DNA of 64,000 nt from positions 1-64,000 of the forward strand of contig NZ_CAKZHQ010000025.1 of the NCBI RefSeq assembly GCF_936925435.1, given 5' to 3'. The stretch comes from an uncultured Ramlibacter sp. (lineage in GTDB: Bacteria; Pseudomonadota; Gammaproteobacteria; Burkholderiales; Burkholderiaceae_C). The notes beneath the pieces were generated by a model. That model saw nothing but the letters and a program-made list of their open reading frames with translations. It ran no database searches and was not told the DNA's origin. Positions 21,072 through 33,857 of this stretch are shown one piece after another; the first letter of the stretch is position 1, and each line of letters starts with the position of its first letter. A program made the position numbers and the translations under genes.

Positions 21072-22184
21072 ATGGATCTCAAGCAACGTGTCGTCGTCGG
21101 GTTGAGCGGAGGGGTGGACTCCGCGGTGACCGCGCACCTGCTCAAACAGCAGGGCCATGAGGTGGTCGGCATCTTCATGAAGAACTGGGAAGACGATGAC
21201 GACAGCGAATACTGCTCGTCCAACGTCGACTTCGTGGATGCCGCCAGCGTGGCCGACGTGCTGGGCATCGAGATCGAGCATGTCAACTTCGCCGCCGATT
21301 ACAAGGACCGCGTCTTTGCCGAGTTCCTGCGCGAGTACCAGGCCGGCCGCACGCCCAACCCCGACGTGCTGTGCAACGCCGAGATCAAGTTCAAGGCTTT
21401 CCTGGACCACGCCATGCGGCTGGGCGCTGAAAAGATCGCGACGGGTCACTATGCGCGGGTGCGCGAGCGCGAGGGAAGATTCGAGCTGCTCAAGGGCCTG
21501 GACGAAACCAAGGACCAGAGCTACTTCCTGCACCGCCTGACCCAGGCGCAATTGAGCAAGACGCTGTTCCCCGTGGGTGAGCTGCGCAAGACCGAGGTGC
21601 GGCGCATCGCCGAAGAGATCGGCCTGCCCAATGCCAAGAAGAAGGACTCCACCGGCATCTGCTTCATCGGCGAGCGGCCGTTTCGCGAATTCCTCAACCG
21701 CTACATCCAAAAAGAGCCCGGCGCCATCAAGGACGAGCGCGGCCGCACCCTGGGCCAGCACCAGGGCCTGAGCTTCTACACCCTGGGCCAGCGCCAGGGC
21801 CTGGGCATAGGCGGGGTGAAAGCCAAGGGAGCACAGCGTGGCGCGGGCGATCACGCGCCCTGGTTCGTCGCGCGCAAGGACATGGAGAGCAACACTTTGT
21901 GGGTGGTGCAAGGCCATGACCATCCCTGGCTGCAGTCGCTGGCGCTCGATGCCGACGACGTGAGCTGGACCGCGGGCGTTGCACCGCGTGAAGGCAACTA
22001 CGCTGCCAAGACGCGCTACCGCCAGACCGATGCCGCCTGCATCTTGGCGCCCAACGCCAACGGGGCTTTCCATCTGGACTTCAGCGATGCCCAGTGGGCC
22101 GTCACGCCGGGCCAGTCGGCCGTGCTCTATGACGGCGAGATCTGCCTGGGTGGCGGCGTGATTTCGGGCAAAACAGGGCTCTAG
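21072..22184 (+). CDS. mnmA: tRNA 2-thiouridine(34) synthase
   Basis: [61 protein letters not shown]. Confidence 0.97.
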   Translation: MDLKQRVVVGLSGGVDSAVTAHLLKQQGHEVVGIFMKNWEDDDDSEYCSSNVDFVDAASVADVLGIEIEHVNFAADYKDRVFAEFLREYQAGRTPNPDVLCNAEIKFKAFLDHAMRLGAEKIATGHYARVREREGRFELLKGLDETKDQSYFLHRLTQAQLSKTLFPVGELRKTEVRRIAEEIGLPNAKKKDSTGICFIGERPFREFLNRYIQKEPGAIKDERGRTLGQHQGLSFYTLGQRQGLGIGGVKAKGAQRGAGDHAPWFVARKDMESNTLWVVQGHDHPWLQSLALDADDVSWTAGVAPREGNYAAKTRYRQTDAACILAPNANGAFHLDFSDAQWAVTPGQSAVLYDGEICLGGGVISGKTGL

Positions 22185-22224
22185 CCCCCGGCAAGCCTGC
22201 CTGAGAAGCTATCAAATCAGGAGC
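22161..22224 (-). repeat. Dispersed 3'-end repeat, copy B (reverse orientation)
   Basis: Reverse complement GCTCCTGATTTGATAGCTTCTCAGGCAGGCTTGCCGGGGGCTAGAGCCCTGTTTTGCCCGAAAT aligns gaplessly with 10685-10748. Confidence 0.7.
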
Positions 22225-22227
22225 GTC

Positions 22228-23097
22228 TCACTCGGGCAGGCCGCCCAGCCCGTACATGATTTCCAGCATGGGACTGGGCTTGCCCATGGCGGCGAACCAG
22301 CGGGCGTACAGCTCGGGCAGGGCCGGGCTCTGGAAGATTTGCGACAGCGCCGCATTGACCGCCTGCTGCAGGGCCCAGTCGCCGCGCGGCAGCACGATGG
22401 CATAGGGTTCGTAGGACAGGGCATCGACCATCAGCGCCAGCCCCGCCGGGTTCTTCGAGGCGGCAGCCAGCCCCATCAGCAGCACCCTGTCGCTGGCAAA
22501 GGCGTCGATGGCGCCGGACTCCAGCTGCGCCAGTCCTTCCTCGCGTGTCTTGACCGGCACGACGGTGGCCGTCACGACCAGCGCCTTCAGCGCACGGTCC
22601 AGGGCGCGCTCGTTGCTGGTGCCGGCGATGACGCCGATTTTCTTGCCGGCCAGCGCGCTCAGCGAGTAGCCGCCCGTGGCGCTGCGCACCAGCAGGCCTG
22701 TGCCGTCGAGGAAGGTGAGCGAGGAAAAGCCGACTTCCTTCATCCGGCCCAGGGTCACCGTGGAGGCGCCGCATTCCATGTCGGCCTGGCCATTGGCCAC
22801 GGTGGTGAAGCGGGTCTGCGTGCTCACCGCCACCCACTTGATCTGCAGATCGGGCACGCCGATCTGGCGCCCGATGGCGCCGGCGGCCGTGCGGCACAGT
22901 TCCACCATGTAGCCGGCCGGCTGCTTGTCGCTGCCTTCATAGGAGAAGGGCGCGGCGTCCTGGCGGTAGGCCAGCGCGATGCTGCGGCTGTCCTGGATCT
23001 TCTTCAGGCGGCTCTCCGCCGGTGCGGCGCCGGTCTGGGCCAGGGACACCAGGGGCACAAGGCACAGTGCGGCGAGCAGGAGGATGTGTTTTCGCAT
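22228..23097 (-). CDS. Amino-acid-type ABC transporter substrate-binding protein
   Basis: MRKHILLLAALCLVPLVSLAQTG signal peptide; SRSIALAYRQDAAPFSY...PAGYMVELCRTAA SBP_bac_3 pattern. Confidence 0.88.
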   Translation of the reverse strand: MRKHILLLAALCLVPLVSLAQTGAAPAESRLKKIQDSRSIALAYRQDAAPFSYEGSDKQPAGYMVELCRTAAGAIGRQIGVPDLQIKWVAVSTQTRFTTVANGQADMECGASTVTLGRMKEVGFSSLTFLDGTGLLVRSATGGYSLSALAGKKIGVIAGTSNERALDRALKALVVTATVVPVKTREEGLAQLESGAIDAFASDRVLLMGLAAASKNPAGLALMVDALSYEPYAIVLPRGDWALQQAVNAALSQIFQSPALPELYARWFAAMGKPSPMLEIMYGLGGLPE

Positions 23098-23145
23098 GGC
23101 AGGACTGTCGCCCCATGCCGGACCCCGAAACATTGGACGAAAGGC

Positions 23146-23787
23146 CTAGGCAGGCCGCGCCTGTTGCGATGGCTGCTGCAGCCGCGCGATTTGCCGGTCC
23201 TGCAGCCGCGCGAACAGCAGCAGCGCGCTGACGGCGCCGAGGAAGGCGCAGAACATGTCCGACTGCGTGTCCCAGGGATCGCCCTGGGTGCCCAGGAATT
23301 CGTCTGCGCCCTGGCCCAGCGCCAGGGCCGCGGCCCATTCGATCAGCTCGTACCAGGCGCTGATGGCCATCACCACGCAGACCACCAGAAAGGCCAGCAT
23401 GCGGCGCCCGCTCACGCTGGCGGTGCGCAGCAGGATCTCGCGCGCCACCAGGGCCGGCACGAAGCCCTGGAAGAAGTGGCCCAGCTTGTCATAGGGGTTG
23501 CGCTGCAGGCCCAATAGCTGTTGCACCTCGAAGCCCGCCGGCACGCGCGCATAGGTGTAGGCCCCGCCGACCATCAGCACGATGCAGTGCAGGAAGATGC
23601 ACACATACAGCAGCGTGGTCAGCGGGAAGCGCTCATAGGTCAAAGCGAGCAAGGGCAGCGCGATCAGCACCGGCAGCACCTCCAGCAGCCAGGTGCCGCG
23701 CTCGTAAGGGTGCAGGCCCGAGACAAGCAGCAGGCCGGCCAGGATGGCGGCGGCGATGAGCAGCGGTGCGGTGCGCGGTGATTGCAT
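23146..23787 (-). CDS. DUF2238 family (YjdF-like) integral membrane protein
   Basis: Multi-TM; YDKLGHFFQGFVPALVAREILLR, SAWYELIEWAAAL, FLGTQGDPWDTQSDMFCAFLGA. Confidence 0.83.
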   Translation of the reverse strand: MQSPRTAPLLIAAAILAGLLLVSGLHPYERGTWLLEVLPVLIALPLLALTYERFPLTTLLYVCIFLHCIVLMVGGAYTYARVPAGFEVQQLLGLQRNPYDKLGHFFQGFVPALVAREILLRTASVSGRRMLAFLVVCVVMAISAWYELIEWAAALALGQGADEFLGTQGDPWDTQSDMFCAFLGAVSALLLFARLQDRQIARLQQPSQQARPA

Positions 23788-23810
23788 TCAGGTTTCCTGT
23801 GGGCGGTGGA

Positions 23811-24200
23811 TCAGGCCGGCTGGCGCGCGTAGCTCACGGTGAGCATTTCCCACTGGTGGCCATCGGGCTGGTTCCAGTAGACCATGCGTCCGCCCCAGTC
23901 CCTGCCCACCTGCATGTCCACCGGGCCACGCACGGTGCTGCGCCAGGGGATGGCGGCGGCCTGCAGGCGGCCCAGGATGGCGTCGAAGTCCTGCTCGCTG
24001 ACGCGAAAGCAGAAGTGATAGACCTCGAAGGGCTCGTCAGTCTCGATGAAGCCCAGCGTCAGGCCGGCGTTCACATACACAGGGGAGAAAGGGCCCGGTC
24101 CGGTCTCCGACCAGGGCACGTCCAGCAACTGCGCCAGCAATCTGGCCGAGGCCAGCTTGTGGCGCGAGGGGACGATGGTGTGGTCCAGCTCGATCGCCAT
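23811..24200 (-). CDS. VOC/glyoxalase superfamily protein
   Basis: MAIELDHTIVPSRHKLASARLLAQLLDVPW...YWNQPDGHQWEMLTVSY. Confidence 0.85.
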   Translation of the reverse strand: MAIELDHTIVPSRHKLASARLLAQLLDVPWSETGPGPFSPVYVNAGLTLGFIETDEPFEVYHFCFRVSEQDFDAILGRLQAAAIPWRSTVRGPVDMQVGRDWGGRMVYWNQPDGHQWEMLTVSYARQPA

Positions 24201-24213
24201 GCGCACTCCGGCC

Positions 24214-24277
24214 GCTCTCCTTTTGAGAGCGGCTCAAGCTTGCTTCATGCGGGCTCGGGCCATTATTCTTCTTGAAC
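24214..24277 (+). repeat. Dispersed 3'-end repeat, copy C (diverged)
   Basis: GCTCTCCTTTTGAGAGCGGCTCAAGCTTGCTTCATGCGGGCTCGGGCCATTATTCTTCTTGAAC; first 25 nt match copy A at 18/25; abuts the ssb stop codon. Confidence 0.5.
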
Positions 24278-24802
24278 TCAGAATGGAATGTCGTCGTCCA
24301 TGTCGTCGAAGCCCGAGGAGGGCTTGGACGCGGCAGGCGCCGGGCGTTGGGCCGGAGCCTGTGCCGGGGGGCGCGCAGCAGCGGGCGCCGGGGCGCGGCG
24401 CTGGTAGCCGGCACCGCCGCCACCACCACCGCCCTCTTCGTCGCCGCCGCCGGGGCCGCCCATGCCCTGGCGCGCGCCGAGCAGCTGCATTTCACTGGCG
24501 ACGATGTCGGTGGCGTTCTTCTCGATGCCGTCCTTGTCGGTGTACTTGCGGTAGGTCAGGCGGCCTTCGATGTAGATCGGGCTGCCCTTCTTCACGTACT
24601 CGCCCACGATCTCGGCCAGGCGCTCGAAGAAGGTGACGCGGTGCCATTGCGTCTCTTCGACCATTTCGCCGGAGGTGCGGTCCTTGCGGCGGCTGGTGGT
24701 GGCGATGCTGACGTTGGCCACCGCCTGGCCCGAGGGCAGGTAGCGGATTTCGGGGTCGCGGCCGCAGTTGCCGACCAGGATGACTTTGTTGACGGATGCC
24801 AT
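24278..24802 (-). CDS. ssb: Single-stranded DNA-binding protein
   Basis: [36 protein letters not shown]... and C-terminal acidic tip DMDDDIPF. Confidence 0.97.
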   Translation of the reverse strand: MASVNKVILVGNCGRDPEIRYLPSGQAVANVSIATTSRRKDRTSGEMVEETQWHRVTFFERLAEIVGEYVKKGSPIYIEGRLTYRKYTDKDGIEKNATDIVASEMQLLGARQGMGGPGGGDEEGGGGGGGAGYQRRAPAPAAARPPAQAPAQRPAPAASKPSSGFDDMDDDIPF

Positions 24803-24838
24803 GGCTTGTTCCTCTCGAATCTCGGGTCTATGGGACGA

Positions 24839-26047
24839 TTATGTCGCCTGTGCCTCGTTGGCCAGAACCTCCTCGGCCGATTTGGGCGGCGCGGGCGCGC
24901 GCATGGGCCAGGCCACCACCAGCCAGAGGAACATCAAACCGGCACAGGCGGCGAACAGGCCCTGCATCCCAACGTTCTTGGCCAGCCAACCGCCGACCGC
25001 CCCGCCTGCGAAGAAACCCAGGGATTGCAAGGTGTTGTAGACGCCCAGGGCGGCGCCGCGGGCGTGCGGCGGGGCCACGCGCGAGGCGATGCTCGGCTGG
25101 GTGGCCTCCAGCACGTTGAAGCCGCAAAAGAACACGAACAGCAGCAGGGCCAGCGCGACCACGCCGGGCTGGGGCGCCACCAGCAGCAGGCCCAGCTGCA
25201 CCAGGGCCACCAGGCCGATCGCCACCAGGAAGACGGCGCGCAGGTAGCCGCGCCGCTCCAGCGGGAACACCGTCAGGCCCATGACCAGGAAAGAGGCCAG
25301 CACGCCCGGCAGGTAGACCTTCCAGTGGTCGGCCTTGTCCAGGCCGGCCTGCACCAGCAGGGCCGGCACGGCCACCCACATGGCCAGTTGCACCGCATGC
25401 AGGACGAAGACGCCCACGTCCAGCCGCAGCAGGGCCGGGTGGCGCAGCACCTCGGACAGCTTGCCGCGCGGGGCATTTTGGGGCTGGGCCGGCGCCGGCG
25501 GCGTCCACCAGACCACCACGGCGATGCAGCCCAGGGCCAGCCCACCGGTGACGGCAAACAGGCCCGACAGGCCGATCTGCGCCGCCAGCAGGGGCGCCGC
25601 CACCAGGGACAGGGCGAACATCAGGCCGATGCTGGCGCCCACCAGGGCCATGGCCTTGGTCCGCACCGCGTCGCGGGTCTGGTCGGCCAGCAAGGCCGTG
25701 ACGGCGGCCGAGACGGCGCCGGCGCCCTGCAAGGCCCGGCCGGCGATCAGCCAGCCCAGGCTGTCGGCGGCGGCGGCCATGAAGCTGCCGGCCGCGAACA
25801 CCAGCAGGCCGGCGACGATGACCCGCTTGCGGCCCAGCCGGTCCGAGGCCATGCCAAAGGGGATCTGCAGCAGGCCCTGGGTCAGTCCGTAAATGCCCAT
25901 GGCCAGGCCGACCAGGGCCGGGTCGCCGCCACCGGGGTAGCGGGCGGCTTCCAGGGCGAACACCGGCAGCACCAGAAAGAGGCCCAGCATGCGGGCGGCA
26001 AAGACGGTGGCCAGCGAGCCGCTGGCACGGCGCTCGGCGGCGCTCAT
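24839..26047 (-). CDS. MFS transporter
   Basis: 12-TM-like; [24 protein letters not shown] motif; alternative upstream GTG start possible. Confidence 0.9.
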   Translation of the reverse strand: MSAAERRASGSLATVFAARMLGLFLVLPVFALEAARYPGGGDPALVGLAMGIYGLTQGLLQIPFGMASDRLGRKRVIVAGLLVFAAGSFMAAAADSLGWLIAGRALQGAGAVSAAVTALLADQTRDAVRTKAMALVGASIGLMFALSLVAAPLLAAQIGLSGLFAVTGGLALGCIAVVVWWTPPAPAQPQNAPRGKLSEVLRHPALLRLDVGVFVLHAVQLAMWVAVPALLVQAGLDKADHWKVYLPGVLASFLVMGLTVFPLERRGYLRAVFLVAIGLVALVQLGLLLVAPQPGVVALALLLFVFFCGFNVLEATQPSIASRVAPPHARGAALGVYNTLQSLGFFAGGAVGGWLAKNVGMQGLFAACAGLMFLWLVVAWPMRAPAPPKSAEEVLANEAQAT

Positions 26048-26219
26048 GCGGCTGGGATCGGCGAAAACTGGGGGTTGGGTCACGGAACTGTCAGCAGGCA
26101 AGGGACGGGCCGGCGAAAAGCGCCGGCGAGGCCTGCATTGTCCGGTATTCCAGGGCCCCGGCCTTGGCCGGCCCGGGCTTGCCGGTCTATCATGTCCGGT
26201 TTCCCTGAGTGGTCCCGCA

Positions 26220-29240
<3,021 letters not shown>

Positions 29241-29259
29241 TGCCCTTCGCAGCGCGGCG

Positions 29260-30084
29260 CTAGGCCGGCCGGGCCGCCTGCAACAGATCCCGCGTCTGCA
29301 GGGTCACACCACGCGCAGCTTGCGCAAAGTCGTCACCGGACGACGCATAGAGGATGGCGCGCGAGGAGCTGACGACGATGGGGCCATCGGCGCGCCAGCC
29401 CGCTTTGACCGTCGCCACCGCATCGCCGCCTTGCGCGCCGACACCGGGGATGAGCAGGGGCACGGTGGGTGCAAGCTGGCGCACGCGCTCGATCTCCGCC
29501 GGGTAGGTGGCACCCACCACCAGGCCCAGCTGGCCGTTGAGGTTCCAGGGGCCTTGCGCGAGTTGCGCCACATGCTCGTACAGCAGCGGCTCGCCGGGGA
29601 CGGACGACAGGCGCTGGTTTTGCAGGTCGTCGCCGCCGGGGTTGGAGGTGCGGCACAGGAGGAAGGCGCCCTTGCCCTGAAACTTCAGATACGGCTGGAC
29701 CGAGTCGAAGCCCATGAAGGGTGAGAGCGTGACGGCATCGGCGCCATAGCGCTCGAAGGCTTCACGTGCGTACTGCTCCGCGGTGGAGCCGATGTCGCCG
29801 CGCTTGGCATCCAGGATCACCGGCACGTTGGTGTTGCGCCGCATGTGCTCCATCAGCTTTTCCAGCTGGTCCTCGGCGCGCAAGGCGGCGAAGTAGGCGA
29901 TCTGCGGTTTGAAGGCGATGGCCAGGTCGGCAGTGGCATCGACGATGCGGGCGCAGAAGTCGTAGATCTTGCCGACATCGCCACGCAGGCCGGCAGGAAA
30001 GCGCGTGGGCTCGGGATCCAGGCCCACACAGAGCATGGAGCCATTGCGTTGCTGTGCGGCCAGCAGCATCTCGATGAAGGTCAT
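29260..30084 (-). CDS. pyrF: Orotidine 5'-phosphate decarboxylase
   Basis: [30 protein letters not shown]...[17 protein letters not shown]. Confidence 0.96.
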   Translation of the reverse strand: MTFIEMLLAAQQRNGSMLCVGLDPEPTRFPAGLRGDVGKIYDFCARIVDATADLAIAFKPQIAYFAALRAEDQLEKLMEHMRRNTNVPVILDAKRGDIGSTAEQYAREAFERYGADAVTLSPFMGFDSVQPYLKFQGKGAFLLCRTSNPGGDDLQNQRLSSVPGEPLLYEHVAQLAQGPWNLNGQLGLVVGATYPAEIERVRQLAPTVPLLIPGVGAQGGDAVATVKAGWRADGPIVVSSSRAILYASSGDDFAQAARGVTLQTRDLLQAARPA

Positions 30085-30132
30085 GGCCCCGATTGTAAAG
30101 AGGGCCCCGGCGGCGGGCACAATCGCAGGCCC

Positions 30133-31020
30133 ATGCACCAGCTCACGCCGCGCCAGATCGTCCTGCTCGTCCTGCTCACCGTCGTCTGGGGCGTCAACTG
30201 GCCAGTGATGAAGCTGGGCGTGACGCAGTATCCGGCCCTGAGCTTTCGCGCCCTGTCCATGCTGATGGGTCTGCCTGTGCTGGCGCTGGGGCTGGTGGTG
30301 CTCAAGGTGCCGTTTCGCCTGCCGCGCAAGGACTGGCCCGAGCTGTTGCTGCTGGCCACCACCAACATGTTCGTCTGGCACGTCTGCATCATCCTGGCGG
30401 TGCGCACCCTGTCGAGCGGGCGCGCCGCCATCCTGGGCTACACCATGCCGATTTTCTCGGCGCTGATCGGCGCGCTGTTCTTCTGCGCCGTGCTGGCACG
30501 GCGCGCCTGGCTGGGCGTGGGCGCGGCGGCCCTGGGCGTGCTGCTGCTGCTGTGGCACGAGTTCAGCCAGCTGGCGGGCCGGCCCGGCGGCGTGGCCCTG
30601 GCCCTGTTGGGCGCAGCCGCCTGGGCGCTGGGCACGCAGCTGCTGCGGCGCACGCGCATCGCGGCGGCGACGCTGACCATCGCGTTCTGGATGACGGCGC
30701 TGACCACCGTCGTCATGTGCGTCCTGGCCACGGTCTTCGAACGCGATCAATGGGCCATGCCGAACTTCACGGCCTGGTGGACCATGGTGTTCAACGCGCT
30801 GCTGATCTTCGGCTTCGCCCATGCGGCCTGGTTCTCGCTGGCACGCTCATTGCCGCCGGTGGCCTCCACGCTCAGTGTGATGTTCATTCCAGTGCTGGGC
30901 GTCTTCAGCGGCGCCGCGTGGCTGGGCGAGTCCGTCCACTGGCAGGACTGGACCGCCGTGGCGCTGATGGTCGCGGCCATCGCGTCCGTGCTCTGGCCTG
31001 CGCGGCCGGCACACGCCTGA
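30133..31020 (+). CDS. EamA/DMT family transporter
   Basis: [30 protein letters not shown]..., ten TM-like segments. Confidence 0.9.
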   Translation: MHQLTPRQIVLLVLLTVVWGVNWPVMKLGVTQYPALSFRALSMLMGLPVLALGLVVLKVPFRLPRKDWPELLLLATTNMFVWHVCIILAVRTLSSGRAAILGYTMPIFSALIGALFFCAVLARRAWLGVGAAALGVLLLLWHEFSQLAGRPGGVALALLGAAAWALGTQLLRRTRIAAATLTIAFWMTALTTVVMCVLATVFERDQWAMPNFTAWWTMVFNALLIFGFAHAAWFSLARSLPPVASTLSVMFIPVLGVFSGAAWLGESVHWQDWTAVALMVAAIASVLWPARPAHA

Positions 31021-31054
31021 CCCCCTTGGGCAGCAAGACCCCCTTCGGCAGCAA
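31019..31054 (+). repeat. 18-bp tandem direct repeat (two units)
   Basis: GACCCCCTTGGGCAGCAA / GACCCCCTTCGGCAGCAA, one mismatch. Confidence 0.85.
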
Positions 31055-31230
31055 ACGGAAAAACTTGATAGGGCGCTGCGCTAACGCCCTTACGCAAGCT
31101 ACGCAGGCCCTCTAGTCGAAGCGCCTAGAGCGCACGCGCCTTTCGCTTAACGCGCGAATCACCCCCGCTGGTCTCATCAATCCATGCCTCAACGCATGGT
31201 GCGACGGGGCCAGTTTTCCGGGTGATTGTC

Positions 31231-32988
31231 ATGATTTTTTCCAACCTCCGCGCGAGTGTGCCGGCCAGCGAAATGGCCCCCTCGTCGCAAGCGCTGTACC
31301 ACTGCGCATGCTCGGCCTGCGCAGGCTCATCGGATGATGCAGGCCAGGGCGGATCGCTGCCCGGCCAGGACCTGACGGCGGTGGCCTCGGGCGGCCGCGT
31401 CGATGCAACCGCTGCGCTGCTGGCAGGCACCCGCTGGGACTCGGGCACGACCGGCAAGACCGTGATCAGCTACTCGTTCGCCACCGCCGCCTCGCAGTAC
31501 CTGGACCAGGAGTGGATGTTCAGCGCCAGCCTGTCGGCGTTCTCGGCCGCCGACCAGGCCACCACGCGCGCCGTCCTCAAATCCATCGAGGCGGTCTGCA
31601 ACGTGCAGTTTGTTGAAGTGGCCGACAGCGGCGCCGATGCCGGCGTGGTGCGCTATGCCTACTCGGCCTACCCCAATGCCATGGGCTACGCCGGCTACGC
31701 CTTCTTCCCCGACAACAGCACCACCGGTGGCAATGTCTGGATCGGCGCGGCCCAGGCCAGCGCGGATTGGGCCTACTACCGGCCCAACCTGATCCTGCAC
31801 GAGACCCTGCACGCGATCGGGCTCAAGCACCCCTTCGACGGTGCGGCCGTGCTGCCCGCCGAGAGCAACACCATCCCGAACACGGTCATGAGCTACTCGC
31901 CCGCCGCCGGTGCCTCCAGCGGCTCCCTGTCGCGCTACCCGGGCGAGCCCATGGAGCTGGACGTGCTGGCGCTGCAGGCGCTGTATGGCGCGGCCACCAA
32001 CAACACAGACAACACGGTCTACAACCTGGCCGACGCCGCGTTCAAGAATTTCCGTGTGCTGTGGGACACAGCCGGCACCGACACGCTCGACGCCAGCGCA
32101 TGCAAGAAGGCAGTGCAGCTGGACCTGGCCAGCGGCGCGCACAGCGACGTGGGCAGCAGCATCACGGCGTACTCGTATTTCGGCACCGGGGCAGGCCGCA
32201 ACTACGTCAGCAGCAGCTACACCGACACCCTGACGATCGCGTCGGGCAGCGTCATCGAGAACGCCACCGGCTCGGCCTATGCCGATCTGCTGCTGGGCAA
32301 TGACGGCGACAACATCCTCAGTGGCGGCAGCGGCAACGACGTGATCGACGGCCGTGGCGGCAACGACCAGCTGTTCGGCGGCAAAGGCAACGACATCATC
32401 CGCGTGACCATCGGCAACAAGCAGATCGACGGTGGCGACGGAGACGACACGGTGGCCTTCTCCGGCAGCGTCAATGAATTCTCGGTTACCCAAAGCGCCG
32501 GCATCTACACGGTCAACCGCCTGTCCAACCCAACCAGCGTGATCACGTTGCGCAGCGTCGAACACCTGGCGTTCTCCGATATCAACGTGGCGCCGCAGCA
32601 GGCCTTGAACACGGCCACGACCGAAGCCTTGACCGGTCAGGCCTTCCGCCTCTACAAGGCCGCGCTCAACCGGCTGCCGGACAAGTCCGGCCTGGAGTTC
32701 CAGGCCGATGCGCTGAAAAGCGGCTTGTCGCTGGCCCAGCTGGCCGGCAACTTCATGGCCAGCCCGGAATTCACCACGCGCTTCAACGTGGCGGAGAACA
32801 GCAGATTCGTCACCCTGCTGTACAACAACGTGCTGGGACGCGCGCCGGAGGCGCCTGGCCTGCAATACCACCTGAGCCATCTGGACAGCGAACTCACGCG
32901 TGCCCAGCTGCTGGTGAACTTTTCCGAGTCGCCCGAGAACCAGGCGGCGGTGGTGGTGGGCGTCGGCGGGGTCTGGCCGACGTTGTGA
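31231..32988 (+). CDS. Serralysin-type (M10) zinc metalloprotease with RTX nonapeptides and DUF4214-like C-terminal domain
   Basis: HETLHAIGLKH zinc motif (31798-31830), Met-turn region NTVMSYS, GGSGNDVIDGRGGNDQLFGGKGNDII RTX repeats, LYKAALNRLPDKSGLEFQADAL DUF4214-like. Confidence 0.88.
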   Translation: MIFSNLRASVPASEMAPSSQALYHCACSACAGSSDDAGQGGSLPGQDLTAVASGGRVDATAALLAGTRWDSGTTGKTVISYSFATAASQYLDQEWMFSASLSAFSAADQATTRAVLKSIEAVCNVQFVEVADSGADAGVVRYAYSAYPNAMGYAGYAFFPDNSTTGGNVWIGAAQASADWAYYRPNLILHETLHAIGLKHPFDGAAVLPAESNTIPNTVMSYSPAAGASSGSLSRYPGEPMELDVLALQALYGAATNNTDNTVYNLADAAFKNFRVLWDTAGTDTLDASACKKAVQLDLASGAHSDVGSSITAYSYFGTGAGRNYVSSSYTDTLTIASGSVIENATGSAYADLLLGNDGDNILSGGSGNDVIDGRGGNDQLFGGKGNDIIRVTIGNKQIDGGDGDDTVAFSGSVNEFSVTQSAGIYTVNRLSNPTSVITLRSVEHLAFSDINVAPQQALNTATTEALTGQAFRLYKAALNRLPDKSGLEFQADALKSGLSLAQLAGNFMASPEFTTRFNVAENSRFVTLLYNNVLGRAPEAPGLQYHLSHLDSELTRAQLLVNFSESPENQAAVVVGVGGVWPTL

Positions 32989-32989
32989 C

Positions 32990-33826
32990 CTAGCGACGCG
33001 CGATGGCCTGCTGGTACAGGCCGCGCACCTTGGGCACATTGGCGCGCAGGCGCTCGATGCGGTCCGGCCCCTGCGGATGGGTGGACAGGAAGCCTGGGCC
33101 ACCTCCGCCGCCCGAGGCCCGGCCCATCTTTTCCCACAGCGTGATGGAGGCATCGGGGTTGTAGCCGCCGCGTGCGGCCAGCTCCAGGCCGACGAGGTCG
33201 GCCTCGACCTCGTCCTCGCGGCTGAACTTGAGGGTCAGCAACTGCGTGCCCACATTGGCCGCCAGGTCGCCCAGCTGGCCCAGGCCGAACAGCTGCGCGC
33301 CGATCGATAACAAGGCACCCGTGCCCTGGCTCTTGGCGATGCGTGCACGCGCGTGCTCGCGCAGGGCGTGGGCCATCTCGTGGCCCATCACCATCGCCGC
33401 CTCGTCGTCACTGAGCTTGAGCTGGTCCAGGATGCCGGTGTAGAAGGCGATCTTGCCGCCGGGCATGCAAAAGGCGTTGATCTGCTTGCTGCCGATCAGG
33501 TTGACCTCCCAGCGCCACTGGCGGGAGCGGTCGTTCCACTGCGCGCTCTGCGGAATCAGCCGGCCGGCGATGGCGCGCAACCGCTGCAGCTGCGCATGGC
33601 CCTCGGGCGCCAGCGCACCCTGCTGGCGCGCCTGCGCCAGCATCTTGGCGTATTCCTGGGTGGACGCGGCCTCGATCTCGTCGGCCGGCACCAGGCTGCG
33701 CAGCCTGGAAGCTTCACCGACATTCACCTGGGCCAGCACCGGCGTGGCGGCCGCAGCGGCCGCCGCGAGCAGAAAACCGCGTCGGGGCATCCAGGCTGAT
33801 GAGGCGGAGGGGCAGGACAGGCACAT
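32990..33826 (-). CDS. M48 family metallopeptidase
   Basis: MVMGHEMAHALREHARARIAKSQG (HExxH) and FSREDEVEADLVGLELAARGGYNP. Confidence 0.93.
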   Translation of the reverse strand: MCLSCPSASSAWMPRRGFLLAAAAAAATPVLAQVNVGEASRLRSLVPADEIEAASTQEYAKMLAQARQQGALAPEGHAQLQRLRAIAGRLIPQSAQWNDRSRQWRWEVNLIGSKQINAFCMPGGKIAFYTGILDQLKLSDDEAAMVMGHEMAHALREHARARIAKSQGTGALLSIGAQLFGLGQLGDLAANVGTQLLTLKFSREDEVEADLVGLELAARGGYNPDASITLWEKMGRASGGGGGPGFLSTHPQGPDRIERLRANVPKVRGLYQQAIARR

Positions 33827-33857
33827 GGGCCCATGATAATGAGCCACCCGAGCGCCC

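Noticed and set aside
24211-24233. Hairpin GCCGCTCTC-CTTTT-GAGAGCGGC as ssb terminator
   Set aside because: No U-run on the ssb-sense strand; it overlaps the repeat-family copy C instead
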